From NCBI RefSeq assembly GCF_023821985.2, contig NZ_CP098805.1, forward strand, positions 4,770,501 through 4,834,500: a DNA stretch of 64,000 bases, read 5' to 3'. The notes beneath the pieces are model-generated. The model was not told the origin of the DNA, did not search any database, and was given only the letters and a program-made list of their open reading frames with translations. Every line of letters begins with the position of its first letter. The stretch's first letter is position 1. Positions 51,647 to 60,700 of this stretch are shown here, in pieces. This DNA is from Dyadobacter chenhuakuii. Its GTDB lineage: Bacteria > Bacteroidota > Bacteroidia > Cytophagales > Spirosomataceae. Position numbers and translations under genes: made by a program.

Positions 51647-53062
51647 ATGAAAAAAAGAGATTTCCTCAAACTTACCGGGCTGAGCAGCATCGGGTTGCTA
51701 AATGCCGGTTATGCAGGTGCCAGCCCGCTCGATTTGCCTGCCAGGATCGTTCCTGCGGCTCCGAAGTTCAACATGAGCGGTTATGCCGCGCCGAAAATTG
51801 AAACCGTTCGCATCGGATACATTGGGCTTGGTAACAGAGGCGGCGGAGCCATTCAAAGGATCAAAAAGTTAGAAAATGTGCATGTTACCGCACTTTGTGA
51901 TATCCGGCCAGAAAAAGCCGAGGAAGCAAGAAAGACTTTTGAAGGAACAGGCCATAATCCCAAAGTGTATTCCGGAACAGCCGATGCCTGGAAAAAAATG
52001 TGCGAGCAGGAAGATCTCGATCTCATTTACATTTGCACGCCATGGAGCCTGCATGCACCAATGGCCGTTTTTGCAATGCAGCACGGCAAGCACGCGGCCG
52101 TAGAAATCCCCGCCGCCGTCACAGTGGACGAATGCTGGCAGCTGGTTGAAACCTCAGAAAAAACAAAGAAGCATTGTATGATGCTCGAAAACTGCTGCTA
52201 TGATTTTTTTGAATTACTAACCCTTAATATGGCCAGACAAGGCTATTTTGGCGACATTATTCATGCCGAGGGTGCTTATATACATGACATTTATGATTCC
52301 TTTTTTGATAAATCCAAACGTTTCGACCTCTGGCGTCTGAAAGAAAACCAGCGTAACGGTAACCTCTATCCGACGCACGGGCTGGGACCTGTTGCGCAGA
52401 TCATGGACATTAACCGGGGCGATAAAATGGATTATCTGGTAAGCATGGCAAGCAACGATTTTATGCTGCAAGCCCGCGCTGAAAAACTGGCCGCCGAAGA
52501 TCCCGAGTTCAAACAATTCAAAGGGAAGAAGTTTCGTGGGAACATGAACACGACAACCATCCGGACTGCAAAAGGCAGAACGATCATGTTGCAGCACGAC
52601 GTAACTTCGCCGCGCGTTTATTCCAGGTTGCATGTGATCAGCGGCACCAAAGGCTCCGCGCAAAAATATCCATTGCCCGAAGGCCCGGCAGGAACTCCCG
52701 AAGGACGCATTGCCAAGGGTCATGAATGGTTAAAAGACGCAGAATTCAAAGCATTGGAACAAAAGTACCAGCCCGAAATCGTGAAAAGAATCGGTGAGCT
52801 GGCGAAGAAAGTAGGCGGTCACGGCGGCATGGATTTTCTAATGGACTGGCGCCTTATCGACTGCCTCAGAAACGGCCTCCCCCTGGATCAGGACGTTTAT
52901 GACGCCGCTTCATGGAGCGTGATCTCGCCGCTGAGCGAATGGTCCGTAGCGCATCGCTCCAATTCCATCGACATCCCCGATTTCACCGCCGGGGCCTGGA
53001 AATCCAACAAGCCCGTGGACATTGCCCTTTCGCAAGGCGGCAATACGGGTGTGAAATCGTAA
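51647..53062 (+). CDS. GH109-type Gfo/Idh/MocA family glycosidase/oxidoreductase
   Basis: This 471-residue protein starts with a Tat-like signal (KKRDFLKLTGL, Lys-Arg rather than twin Arg). A Rossmann domain follows (IGYIGLGNRGGGAIQRI), then the distinctive PAAVTVDECWQLVETSEKTKKHCMMLENCCYDF region, cited as a landmark near 163-192, and NLYPTHGLGPVAQIMDINRGD. These match the GH109 branch of the Gfo/Idh/MocA superfamily, whose known members use tightly bound NAD to hydrolyse alpha-N-acetylgalactosaminides. With nagB 41 bases downstream, a role in releasing an amino sugar is likely. Specificity is not proven by sequence. Confidence 0.85.
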   Translation: MKKRDFLKLTGLSSIGLLNAGYAGASPLDLPARIVPAAPKFNMSGYAAPKIETVRIGYIGLGNRGGGAIQRIKKLENVHVTALCDIRPEKAEEARKTFEGTGHNPKVYSGTADAWKKMCEQEDLDLIYICTPWSLHAPMAVFAMQHGKHAAVEIPAAVTVDECWQLVETSEKTKKHCMMLENCCYDFFELLTLNMARQGYFGDIIHAEGAYIHDIYDSFFDKSKRFDLWRLKENQRNGNLYPTHGLGPVAQIMDINRGDKMDYLVSMASNDFMLQARAEKLAAEDPEFKQFKGKKFRGNMNTTTIRTAKGRTIMLQHDVTSPRVYSRLHVISGTKGSAQKYPLPEGPAGTPEGRIAKGHEWLKDAEFKALEQKYQPEIVKRIGELAKKVGGHGGMDFLMDWRLIDCLRNGLPLDQDVYDAASWSVISPLSEWSVAHRSNSIDIPDFTAGAWKSNKPVDIALSQGGNTGVKS

Positions 53063-53103
53063 TTTCTGAGTTAAAATAAAATCTTAATCAAGAACAGATT
53101 GTA

Positions 53104-53853
53104 ATGAAAGTTGTCATTTCGGAGACTAAGGAAGAGTTAGGAACACAAGCGGCAACGCTTGCAGCAGAGCTAATCCGCAAAACCATCGCAGAAAAGGGTT
53201 TTGCGAACATTATCCTGGCCACAGGAACCAGTCAGTTTCAAACTTTGGAACAATTAATAAGAGAGGAAAATATAGACTGGGGCAAGGTTACCATGTTCCA
53301 TCTTGATGAATTCATCGCCTTGCCGTTGGCCCATGCAGCCAGTTTCAGGAAATATCTAAAGGAACGTTTTCTGGACAAAGTGCCTCCGTTAAAAGCCGTT
53401 CACCTGATCAATGGCGAGGGAAACATTACGGCGGAGATTGAGAATCTGAACAGCATTATCAGCCACCACCCGATCGATGTAGCTTTGGTTGGCATTGGTG
53501 AAAACGGGCATCTGGCATTCAATGATCCGCCCGCAGATTTTGAAAATGAAAAACCATACCACGTCGTGAACCTGGACGAACCTTGCCGCATGCAGCAAAT
53601 GGGCGAGGGCTGGTTTGGTTCGCTGGACGAGGTGCCCTTGCAGGCCATTAGCATGACAGTGAAGCAGATCATGAAGTCGGAACACATTGTCTGCTCGGTG
53701 CCGGATGAGCGTAAGGCGCTGGCTGTGAGGAATAGTCTGACGGAGGAAGTAAGCAACATTTATCCGGCGAGCATCTTGCAAAATCATGCACATTGCACAT
53801 TTTTCCTGGATAAAAGCTCCGCATCCCTGCTGCCCGAAAGTGTGATTGCCTAA
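53104..53853 (+). CDS. nagB: glucosamine-6-phosphate deaminase family protein
   Basis: NagB converts glucosamine-6-phosphate to fructose-6-phosphate and ammonia in the cytosol. The 249-residue protein has the family pattern: LATGTSQFQTLEQL near the phosphate site, FHLDEF with the catalytic Asp, VGIGENGHLAFNDPPADF, and the SMTVKQIM segment. It follows the GH109-type gene, so released amino sugar could be fed into glycolysis, but no kinase or nagA is in the window. It could instead act on galactosamine-6-phosphate. Confidence 0.9.
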   Translation: MKVVISETKEELGTQAATLAAELIRKTIAEKGFANIILATGTSQFQTLEQLIREENIDWGKVTMFHLDEFIALPLAHAASFRKYLKERFLDKVPPLKAVHLINGEGNITAEIENLNSIISHHPIDVALVGIGENGHLAFNDPPADFENEKPYHVVNLDEPCRMQQMGEGWFGSLDEVPLQAISMTVKQIMKSEHIVCSVPDERKALAVRNSLTEEVSNIYPASILQNHAHCTFFLDKSSASLLPESVIA

Positions 53854-53865
53854 CCCAACTATGAT

Positions 53866-55167
53866 ATGAAACCTGAAAATCCGGAGGGAAACAATGAGCG
53901 GCGGGAATTTTTGAAAGCGTCATTGACTGCCATGGCAATTCCACTTAGCTTTGACATTCATGCAATTTCAAATTTTATCCCGGCGCAAAACATGGTTTCT
54001 GAAAACGCATCTTTACCTGGCAAAAGCATTATCGGCTACTATGGAAGCTGGGCTGCCTCATTATTGAAACCCGTTCCGCCGCTTTCGTTCAGGGATCCCA
54101 AATGGAAAGATCTCGCAACCTGGAAAAAAGAAGCCTATGCCAAAGCGCAGGAACTGATCGCCAGCCCGCCGAAGTCAGCTTTGCCAAAAGTTACGGTCGA
54201 TAAAAAATACATTTACGATGGTCTGGAAATCGAGGAGATTTCCTGGCAGTTGCCGTACGGCCGCAAAACCCAGGCCATTGTATTGAAGCCGCAAGGCACC
54301 ACCAAGCCGCTTCCTGCTATCCTGGGCTTGCATGACCATGGTGGTAAGAAGTATTTTGGATATCGGAAAATTGTCAAAACCGCAGATGAACAGCACCCGC
54401 TGCTGGTGGAGCACCGCGCAACCGATTATAGCGGGATAGCCTGGGCCAATGAAGTTGCCAAGCGTGGCTATGTGGTGCTGGTCCATGACACATTCACATT
54501 CGGGAGCCGTCGCGTTATGTATGAAGATGTGGAAGGTTTAACCTGGGGCGATGTGGACACGACGGGAAAATCGGACCAGGATCCTGAAAAAAGTGAGCAC
54601 ATTGAAACCTACAATCAATGGTCCGGCGCGCATGAGCATGTCATGTCCAAGTCACTTTTCAGTGCCGGGACGACGTGGCCGGGTGTTTTCCTGGCCGAAG
54701 ATCAGGTCGCGCTCGATATTTTGGAACAGCGTAAGGACGTGGATCCCCAACGTATAGGGTGTGGCGGTTTGTCGGGCGGCGGTTTGCGGACTGTTTACCT
54801 CGGTGGAATGGATCCGCGTATTAAATGTGCAGTATGCGTTGGTTTCATGACCACCTGGACAGATTTGATCTTAACAAAATCCGTAACCCACACCTGGATG
54901 ACTTATACGCCGCTTTTGCCCAAGTATATGGATTTTCCCGAAATCCTGGGCCTGAGAGTGCCTTTGCCAACATTGGTTCAGAACAACAATCAGGACGAGC
55001 TTTACACGCTTCCTGAAATGAAAAAGGCGGATAAAGTTTTAGGAGATGTGTACAAAAAAGCGGGTGCACAGGATAAGTATCTGGCCAAATTCTACGACGG
55101 AGAACACAAGTTCGACGCTGCAATGCAGAAAGACGCATTCGACTGGTTTGATAAATGGCTTAAATAA
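53866..55167 (+). CDS. exported alpha/beta hydrolase (dienelactone hydrolase/acetylxylan esterase-like)
   Basis: This 433-residue protein has a Tat-type signal (NERREFLKASLTAMAI, residues 9-24) and an alpha/beta hydrolase fold. The oxyanion segment is GLHDHGGKKYFG, the nucleophile elbow is GGLSGGG, and the C-terminal catalytic His lies in GEHKFDAAMQKDAFDWFDKWL (landmark near residue 410). The family includes carbohydrate esterases, but the substrate is not clear. It is a close paralogue of the gene at 62782-63960, which lacks a signal. It follows nagB by 12 bases. Confidence 0.8.
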   Translation: MKPENPEGNNERREFLKASLTAMAIPLSFDIHAISNFIPAQNMVSENASLPGKSIIGYYGSWAASLLKPVPPLSFRDPKWKDLATWKKEAYAKAQELIASPPKSALPKVTVDKKYIYDGLEIEEISWQLPYGRKTQAIVLKPQGTTKPLPAILGLHDHGGKKYFGYRKIVKTADEQHPLLVEHRATDYSGIAWANEVAKRGYVVLVHDTFTFGSRRVMYEDVEGLTWGDVDTTGKSDQDPEKSEHIETYNQWSGAHEHVMSKSLFSAGTTWPGVFLAEDQVALDILEQRKDVDPQRIGCGGLSGGGLRTVYLGGMDPRIKCAVCVGFMTTWTDLILTKSVTHTWMTYTPLLPKYMDFPEILGLRVPLPTLVQNNNQDELYTLPEMKKADKVLGDVYKKAGAQDKYLAKFYDGEHKFDAAMQKDAFDWFDKWLK

Positions 55168-55204
55168 TGCTGATGGACAGAGTCATAGGCAATAATTAAA
55201 TTGG

Positions 55205-55225
55205 TAATCATGAGACTCATCATTA
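55205..55225. promoter_or_regulatory. near-perfect dyad upstream of the Gfo/Idh-apbE unit
   Basis: This 21-base element has arms TAAT-x-ATGAG and CTCAT-x-ATTA that pair at nine of ten positions around a single central base. It lies about 60 bases before the oxidoreductase start and could be an activator or repressor site. Confidence 0.4.
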
Positions 55226-55251
55226 TGGATGAATCACAAAAATGTTTACAT

Positions 55252-55271
55252 TTACGGGCACGTGCCCGTAA
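55252..55271. promoter_or_regulatory. perfect 20-base palindrome just before the Gfo/Idh-apbE unit
   Basis: TTACGGGCAC followed by GTGCCCGTAA is an exact palindrome with central CACGTG, ending 12 bases before the ATG at 55284. No T run follows, so it is more like an operator than a terminator. Its sequence differs from the AACGTT-type sites linked to the LacI regulator, so a different regulator may bind it. Confidence 0.6.
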
Positions 55272-55283
55272 CTTATATCAATC

Positions 55284-56498
55284 ATGGCAGCTCGATCCAC
55301 TTCCCGCAGACATTTCATTACAACTGGCTTAACCGCGGCCGCAGGGTTGTCGGTGATCGCCAATCCGCTTTTTGCAGCGCGGTCAAGAGCCGCTGACAGG
55401 ATTCGTTTGGGCATCATAGGCACGGGTTCCCGGGGAGCCGGCCTCTGCACATTGATCAAGGAAATGCCGGAAATTGCGCTGGTTGCATGCTGCGATACCA
55501 TTCCTGAAAATCTGCAAAAGGGATTAAGCCTGGCCGAAAAAGGAGCAAAAGGATATTCGGATTATCGCAAGTTACTTGAAGATAAAAGCCTTGATGCGGT
55601 CATTATAGCCACACCGCTTTACCTGCATTATCCCATGGCTGTTGCCGCTATACAGGCTGGAAAGCACATTTATCTCGAAAAATCAATGACTTACGACATT
55701 CCGCAAGCCATTGATCTAGTCAAAAAAGTGCGTGATTCGAAACTCATTTTTCAAATCGGCTATCAATATCGTTACTATGGCCTTTATCATCGCGTTAAGG
55801 AAATAATCAAGGAAAACTGGCTGGGCAAAATCACCCATTTTGAATGTCAGTATAACCGAAATTCCAACTGGCGTTTTCCTGTGAAAGACCCGAAAATGGA
55901 GCGCCAGATCAATTGGCGAATGTATCGAGAATATTGCGGCGGTCCGCTTTCTGAGCTTTGCGCGCACGAAATTGATGTCGTAAATTATCTCGTCGACAGT
56001 CATCCCACGAAGGTGGTTGGGCTGGGAGGCATTAATTATTGGAAAGATGGCCGCGACACTTACGACAACATCCGGACGGTTTACGATTATCCGGGCGGCG
56101 TGAAAGCCAGCGTAACTTCGGTGTTATCAAATGCTTATAATGGTTACAGTATCAGGATTTTAGGAGATAAAGCGACCGTGGAAATCCTGCGCGATAAAGC
56201 ATACATCTACGCAGAATCCACCAACAATGCCAAAGGAACTGTGGATGGCGTCACTGGCGCAACATTGGCTGTAACCACGCAAGGTAAAGGCATGGAAGTA
56301 GCTTACGGAAAACCCGGGGAAGAAAGTCTGGAACCCACCGTTTATGCTTTGCAGGATTTTATAAAATGCATTAAGGATAAAAAACAGCCGATTTCTAATG
56401 TCGAAACGGGCCGCGATGGCTCTATTGCGATCCATATGGGCAATGCGGCTGCGGACACGGAAGCTGTGCAGATCTGGAAACCGGAATACTCCGTTTAA
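55284..56498 (+). CDS. exported Gfo/Idh/MocA oxidoreductase with an ApbE flavinylation motif
   Basis: This 404-residue protein has a Tat signal (SRRHFI, about residues 7-12, cleaved after NPLFA or nearby). The N-terminal Rossmann domain (LGIIGTGSRGAG) has the family segments GKHIYLEKSMTYDI and SELCAHEIDVVNYL, the latter with the likely catalytic His. In the C-terminal domain residues 321-327 read DGVTGAT, an exact match to the ApbE target consensus Dxx(S/T)(G/S)AT, with Thr327 as the acceptor. The apbE gene starts three bases after this stop. The natural reading is a periplasmic sugar oxidoreductase carrying covalent FMN, but this is inference. Substrate unknown. Confidence 0.85.
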   Translation: MAARSTSRRHFITTGLTAAAGLSVIANPLFAARSRAADRIRLGIIGTGSRGAGLCTLIKEMPEIALVACCDTIPENLQKGLSLAEKGAKGYSDYRKLLEDKSLDAVIIATPLYLHYPMAVAAIQAGKHIYLEKSMTYDIPQAIDLVKKVRDSKLIFQIGYQYRYYGLYHRVKEIIKENWLGKITHFECQYNRNSNWRFPVKDPKMERQINWRMYREYCGGPLSELCAHEIDVVNYLVDSHPTKVVGLGGINYWKDGRDTYDNIRTVYDYPGGVKASVTSVLSNAYNGYSIRILGDKATVEILRDKAYIYAESTNNAKGTVDGVTGATLAVTTQGKGMEVAYGKPGEESLEPTVYALQDFIKCIKDKKQPISNVETGRDGSIAIHMGNAAADTEAVQIWKPEYSV

Positions 56499-56501
56499 GC
56501 C

Positions 56502-57539
56502 ATGCGGCTTTCAAACTATAAACAATTTTTGCTCGCAGGCATAGCCATTCTGGTCTTGCCTGCTTTTTGCATTCTGGATATTCCGGAAACTAAATCGTTC
56601 AAGCGTTTTCAGATCAGTGGTTTAGCACAGGGAACGAGCTATGCGGTCACTTACTATGCTGAATCTGAATCGGTAAAAAAATCGCAGATCGACAGCATTT
56701 TCGGCCAGCTGGATCATTCACTTTCCATTTATAATCCCAATTCAATCATCAGCCGGTTCAATGCATCCGATTCCGGTGTGGACATTGATGACCACTTTTA
56801 CAATGTGGTCAGGAAATCGCAGGAAATTTTCAAGGAAACGGAGGGCGCATTTGACATAACCGTTTATCCGCTCGTTCGGGCGTGGGGATTTGGGAATGAA
56901 CGGGTTAGTGCCATTCCGGACGCTGCTAAAATTCAATCTTCAATGCCTTGCATTGGTTCGGAAAAGCTGCACTTAAGCAGCAGCCGGCTTACTAAGGATT
57001 TGCCTTGCGTTAAAATTGACGTTAATGGTATTGCACAGGGTTATAGCGTAGATGTAATGGCTAATTTTCTGGAATCCAATGGTATAGCAAACTATTTGGT
57101 CGAAATAGGAGGAGAAATAAGGGTTAAGGGTAGAAAGTATCCCGAAAATACGGCCATGTCCATCGGCATTGAAAAGCCAGCTGAAAATGAATTTCAGGCC
57201 GCAGGCATCCGGCAGGTTATCCAGGTCCCGGATGGCGCGGTTACCACATCGGGAAGTTACCGTAACTTCCGCAAGCTCGGTTCGCGGCGGATTTCCCACA
57301 TTATCGATCCCAAAACAGGTTATCCCGCATCGACAGAAATAATCAGCGCCACCGTGATCGCCGACGATGCGATAACTGCCGACGGATATGATAATGCATT
57401 GCTCCTCATGGGTTTAGATCATGCAATGGAATTTTTGAAAAGGCGTAAAAACCTGCACGCCTATTTCATTTTCCAAAGGCCGGACAGCACCATTGCCGAC
57501 ACAACCACCGCCGGATTCAGCAAGTTTTTAAAGCCCTGA
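56502..57539 (+). CDS. apbE: FAD:protein FMN transferase (ApbE)
   Basis: ApbE hydrolyses FAD and attaches FMN by a phosphoester bond to a Thr or Ser of exported redox proteins. The 345-residue protein has an N-terminal signal or anchor (residues 7-24) and the family motifs: DVNGIAQGYSVDV, GGEIRVKGRKYP, the TSGSYRNF and SHIIDPKTGYP segments, and the metal-binding TADGYDNALLLMG. All core motifs look intact, so it should be active. The only exact target motif I found in the window is in the gene just upstream, three bases away, which strongly suggests enzyme and substrate. Confidence 0.94.
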   Translation: MRLSNYKQFLLAGIAILVLPAFCILDIPETKSFKRFQISGLAQGTSYAVTYYAESESVKKSQIDSIFGQLDHSLSIYNPNSIISRFNASDSGVDIDDHFYNVVRKSQEIFKETEGAFDITVYPLVRAWGFGNERVSAIPDAAKIQSSMPCIGSEKLHLSSSRLTKDLPCVKIDVNGIAQGYSVDVMANFLESNGIANYLVEIGGEIRVKGRKYPENTAMSIGIEKPAENEFQAAGIRQVIQVPDGAVTTSGSYRNFRKLGSRRISHIIDPKTGYPASTEIISATVIADDAITADGYDNALLLMGLDHAMEFLKRRKNLHAYFIFQRPDSTIADTTTAGFSKFLKP

Positions 57540-57589
57540 TAGCAGCGTTTTTATTCCCAAACCTTCCTCAAAACTGCTTCTGCAATTTT

Positions 57590-57615
57590 CGAGAACGTTA
57601 ACGGTAACGTTCTCG
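57590..57615. promoter_or_regulatory. candidate LacI operator upstream of susC
   Basis: The arms CGAGAACGTTA (57590-57600) and TAACGTTCTCG (57605-57615) are perfect 11-base reverse complements around a 4-base centre. The right arm is identical to 51563-51573 beside the LacI-type gene. The remaining sequence between apbE and susC (57540-57778) has no gene. Confidence 0.65.
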
Positions 57616-57719
57616 CTACTATTTTCAGCAAATGTCATTGAACCAGAATGAATTCATTGTAACATTGTTCTGCCTCCAAATTAAATTCTGACTAACGGCG
57701 AAATGCAGGTTTTAAATTT

Positions 57720-57738
57720 TCACAATCTCCTATTGTGA
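57720..57738. promoter_or_regulatory. second dyad upstream of susC
   Basis: TCACAAT and ATTGTGA are perfect 7-base arms with a 5-base spacer, ending 40 bases before the susC start. It may be a regulator site (the half-site resembles a CRP/FNR-type TGTGA) or a leader hairpin. Confidence 0.45.
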
Positions 57739-57778
57739 AGCAGAATTGCTATGCGAAAAAAATGATAACCAAACTCTT

Positions 57779-60700
57779 ATGAAACTAAAATTACGACAGA
57801 ACAAATCCATGAAAATCTGCCTGATGCTCGCATTGCTGACGAGCTTGGCGTGGATCGGGCCCATGTGGCTTGGGCAGAATCTTCATGCGCAAGATTTGAA
57901 AAACATTTCGGGCAGTGTCCTGGATAGCGTGACCACGGTTGGCCTGCCTGGCGTTTCGGTGATCGTGAAGGGCACCCAGCGTGGAACCACCACCGATGCC
58001 GAGGGTCGTTTTTCGATTCAGGCGGCCGGTTCGGAGGTGCTGACTTTCAGTTTTGTCGGATATAATCTTAAAGAAATTCCCGTAGGAACGAAATCGGTGA
58101 TAGAAACCACGCTGCAACCGAGTGTGAATGCATTGGATGAGCTGGTTGTGGTCGGTTATGGCACGATGAAAAAGAGTGATTTAACAGGGGCGGTGATCCG
58201 GATTGATGCCAAAACGTTTAAAAATCAGCCCATGACCCAGCTTACCGACATGCTGACCGGAACCGTTGCCGGCTTCAATGCCAACCAGGGCGCGACGGCT
58301 GCGGGCGGAAGTTCGCTGCAAGTACGCGGTCCCAAATCGCTGAATGCGTCCACAAATCCCATGGTCGTGATGGACGGAGTGATCTTCAACGGCAGCATTG
58401 CGGACATTAACCCGGCCGACATTGAAACGATGGACATTCTGAAAGATGCCAGCTCGGCGGCCGTATTTGGGGCAAGAGCAGCAGGTGGCGTCATTTTGAT
58501 TACAACCAAAAAAGGCGCAACCGGAAAGCCAATCATTAATTTTTCTGCAAATGTGGGCATTACCGAGCCCACCAATGACTTCAAGCCTTTCGATAAGGAC
58601 GGTTATCTTACATTCAGGAGGGATCTGCTCAAAGCCACGAACCCGAATAATCCCACATTTTACTATGATAACCCGACCCAACTGCCTGCTGGCGTGACCA
58701 TTGACCAATGGCGGAATGCGAGTAACAATCCGCAGCAGGACAACACCCAGGAATGGCTGGGACGCCTGCGTTTTTTTCCTATTGAAACTGAAAATTTCCT
58801 CGAAGGCAAGTCTGTGGACTGGTATAATGAGGTCATACGGACAGGTAAGCGACAAAATTACGATGTCAGCATCGGGGGCGGATCGGATAAAGTAACATAT
58901 TACTGGTCATTGGGTTATCAAAATAACGAAGCCGTTTTACGCGGGGACAAATTTTCTACCATCCGGTCACGATTGAATGTGGATTTCAAGGTTACCGACT
59001 TCCTGAATGTGGGTGTAAACACGCAGTTTGCAGACCGGGATGAGAGCGCTGTGACGGCAAATCTGGGCCAAATGTTCATTATGAGCCCTTACGGGTCCAT
59101 GTTTGAAGACAATGGCGACGTTTCCTGGTATCCCAACAGCTTCGCAACAGCCAATCCGCTGATCAATTATTTTGGGCAGGAAAAAATGAGAAAGATCAAC
59201 ACATTATTTGCGTCCATGTATGCAAAGATCAAGCTGCCCTTTGGTTTCGACTACAAAATTTCTTTCCAGCCGCGCTATGAAACGCTGAAAGATTATAGTT
59301 TCTGGTCGTCCAAAACGCTTGATGGCGGTTCTACACGCAGTAACGGTTATGGAACACGCGATGATTCTTCCACTTACGAATGGATACTGGACAACCTGCT
59401 GCATTGGAATAAGGAATTTGGCGCGCACCGTTTTGATCTCACATTGCTTTACAGCTCCGAACGAAACCGCGGCTGGGCTTCCACGATCAGTAATCAGACT
59501 TTTGTACCCAATCAAAACCTCGGATACCACGGCCTGCAATATGGCACAAACCCGGCATTACTGACCAATGATACGCAAATCACAGGCGACGCTGCAATGG
59601 CGAGATTGAACTACACATTATTGGATAAATATCTGATCACAGCTTCGCTCCGGAGAGATGGCTTTTCCGCATTTGGAACAAAACAACCAAGGGCAACCTT
59701 CCCGGCAGCGGCGGTTGCATGGAAAATATCGGAAGAGAAATTCTTTAACCTCGATTTTGTAAGTCAAATGAAGCTCCGTGCCTCCTGGGGAGTGAATGGT
59801 AACCGCGATATCGGCGCATATTCTGCCCTTGCGCAACTTCTTTCAACCCAATATTATGATGGTTCCAATGTGCAGGTGGGGGTTTACAACAATTCGCTGG
59901 CTAATCCCGATCTGGTTTGGGAAAAAACGCGCTCTATTAACTTCGGGATGGATTTGAGCTTGTTGAAAAACCGCGTGGATCTGAGTATGGAATATTATGA
60001 TATGACCACTACGGACCTGTTAATGAACCGCTTACTCCCTGAAATCACAGGCTTTAAAAACATTACATCCAACCTGGGTGAATTGGGAAACAAAGGTTTT
60101 GAAATGACAATCAACACCATTAACACCGAAAAACGCAATTTCAGCTGGCGGTCGAGTTTGGTTTTTTCCTTTAACAGAAACAAGATAAAGCGTCTTTTTG
60201 GGGATTATGAAGAAAAAACCGTGGATGGAAAGACCGTTACCACCGAGCTGCCGGATTATTCCAATGAATGGTTTCCAGGACAAGCATTAGACCGCGTCTG
60301 GAATTACGACGTGACGGGAATCTGGCAGTTGAATGAAAAGGAAGCGGCAGAAGTCTATAAGTTGCAACCGGGCGATTTCAAGGCAACGGATGCAGACGGA
60401 AATGGCAAATATGAGGCATTAGCAGACAAAATGTTCATCGGTTACCGCCAGCCCCGGTTCAGGGTTGGGCTCCGGAATGAATTTACGTTCCTCAGATATT
60501 TCTCGGCATCCGTGTTTTTGCGGGGTGAATTTGGTCACATCGCACCTTTCCAGGAAGGTTTAAGATCAGGCGGATCAGACACTTACGATCGCCGCAATAC
60601 CAATGATTTCCCTTACTGGACGCCGGAAAACGGCAACAACGAATATGCGCGGCTTAACACCAACACAAACGTTTTTGGCGGCGGAATCCAGATTTACAGA

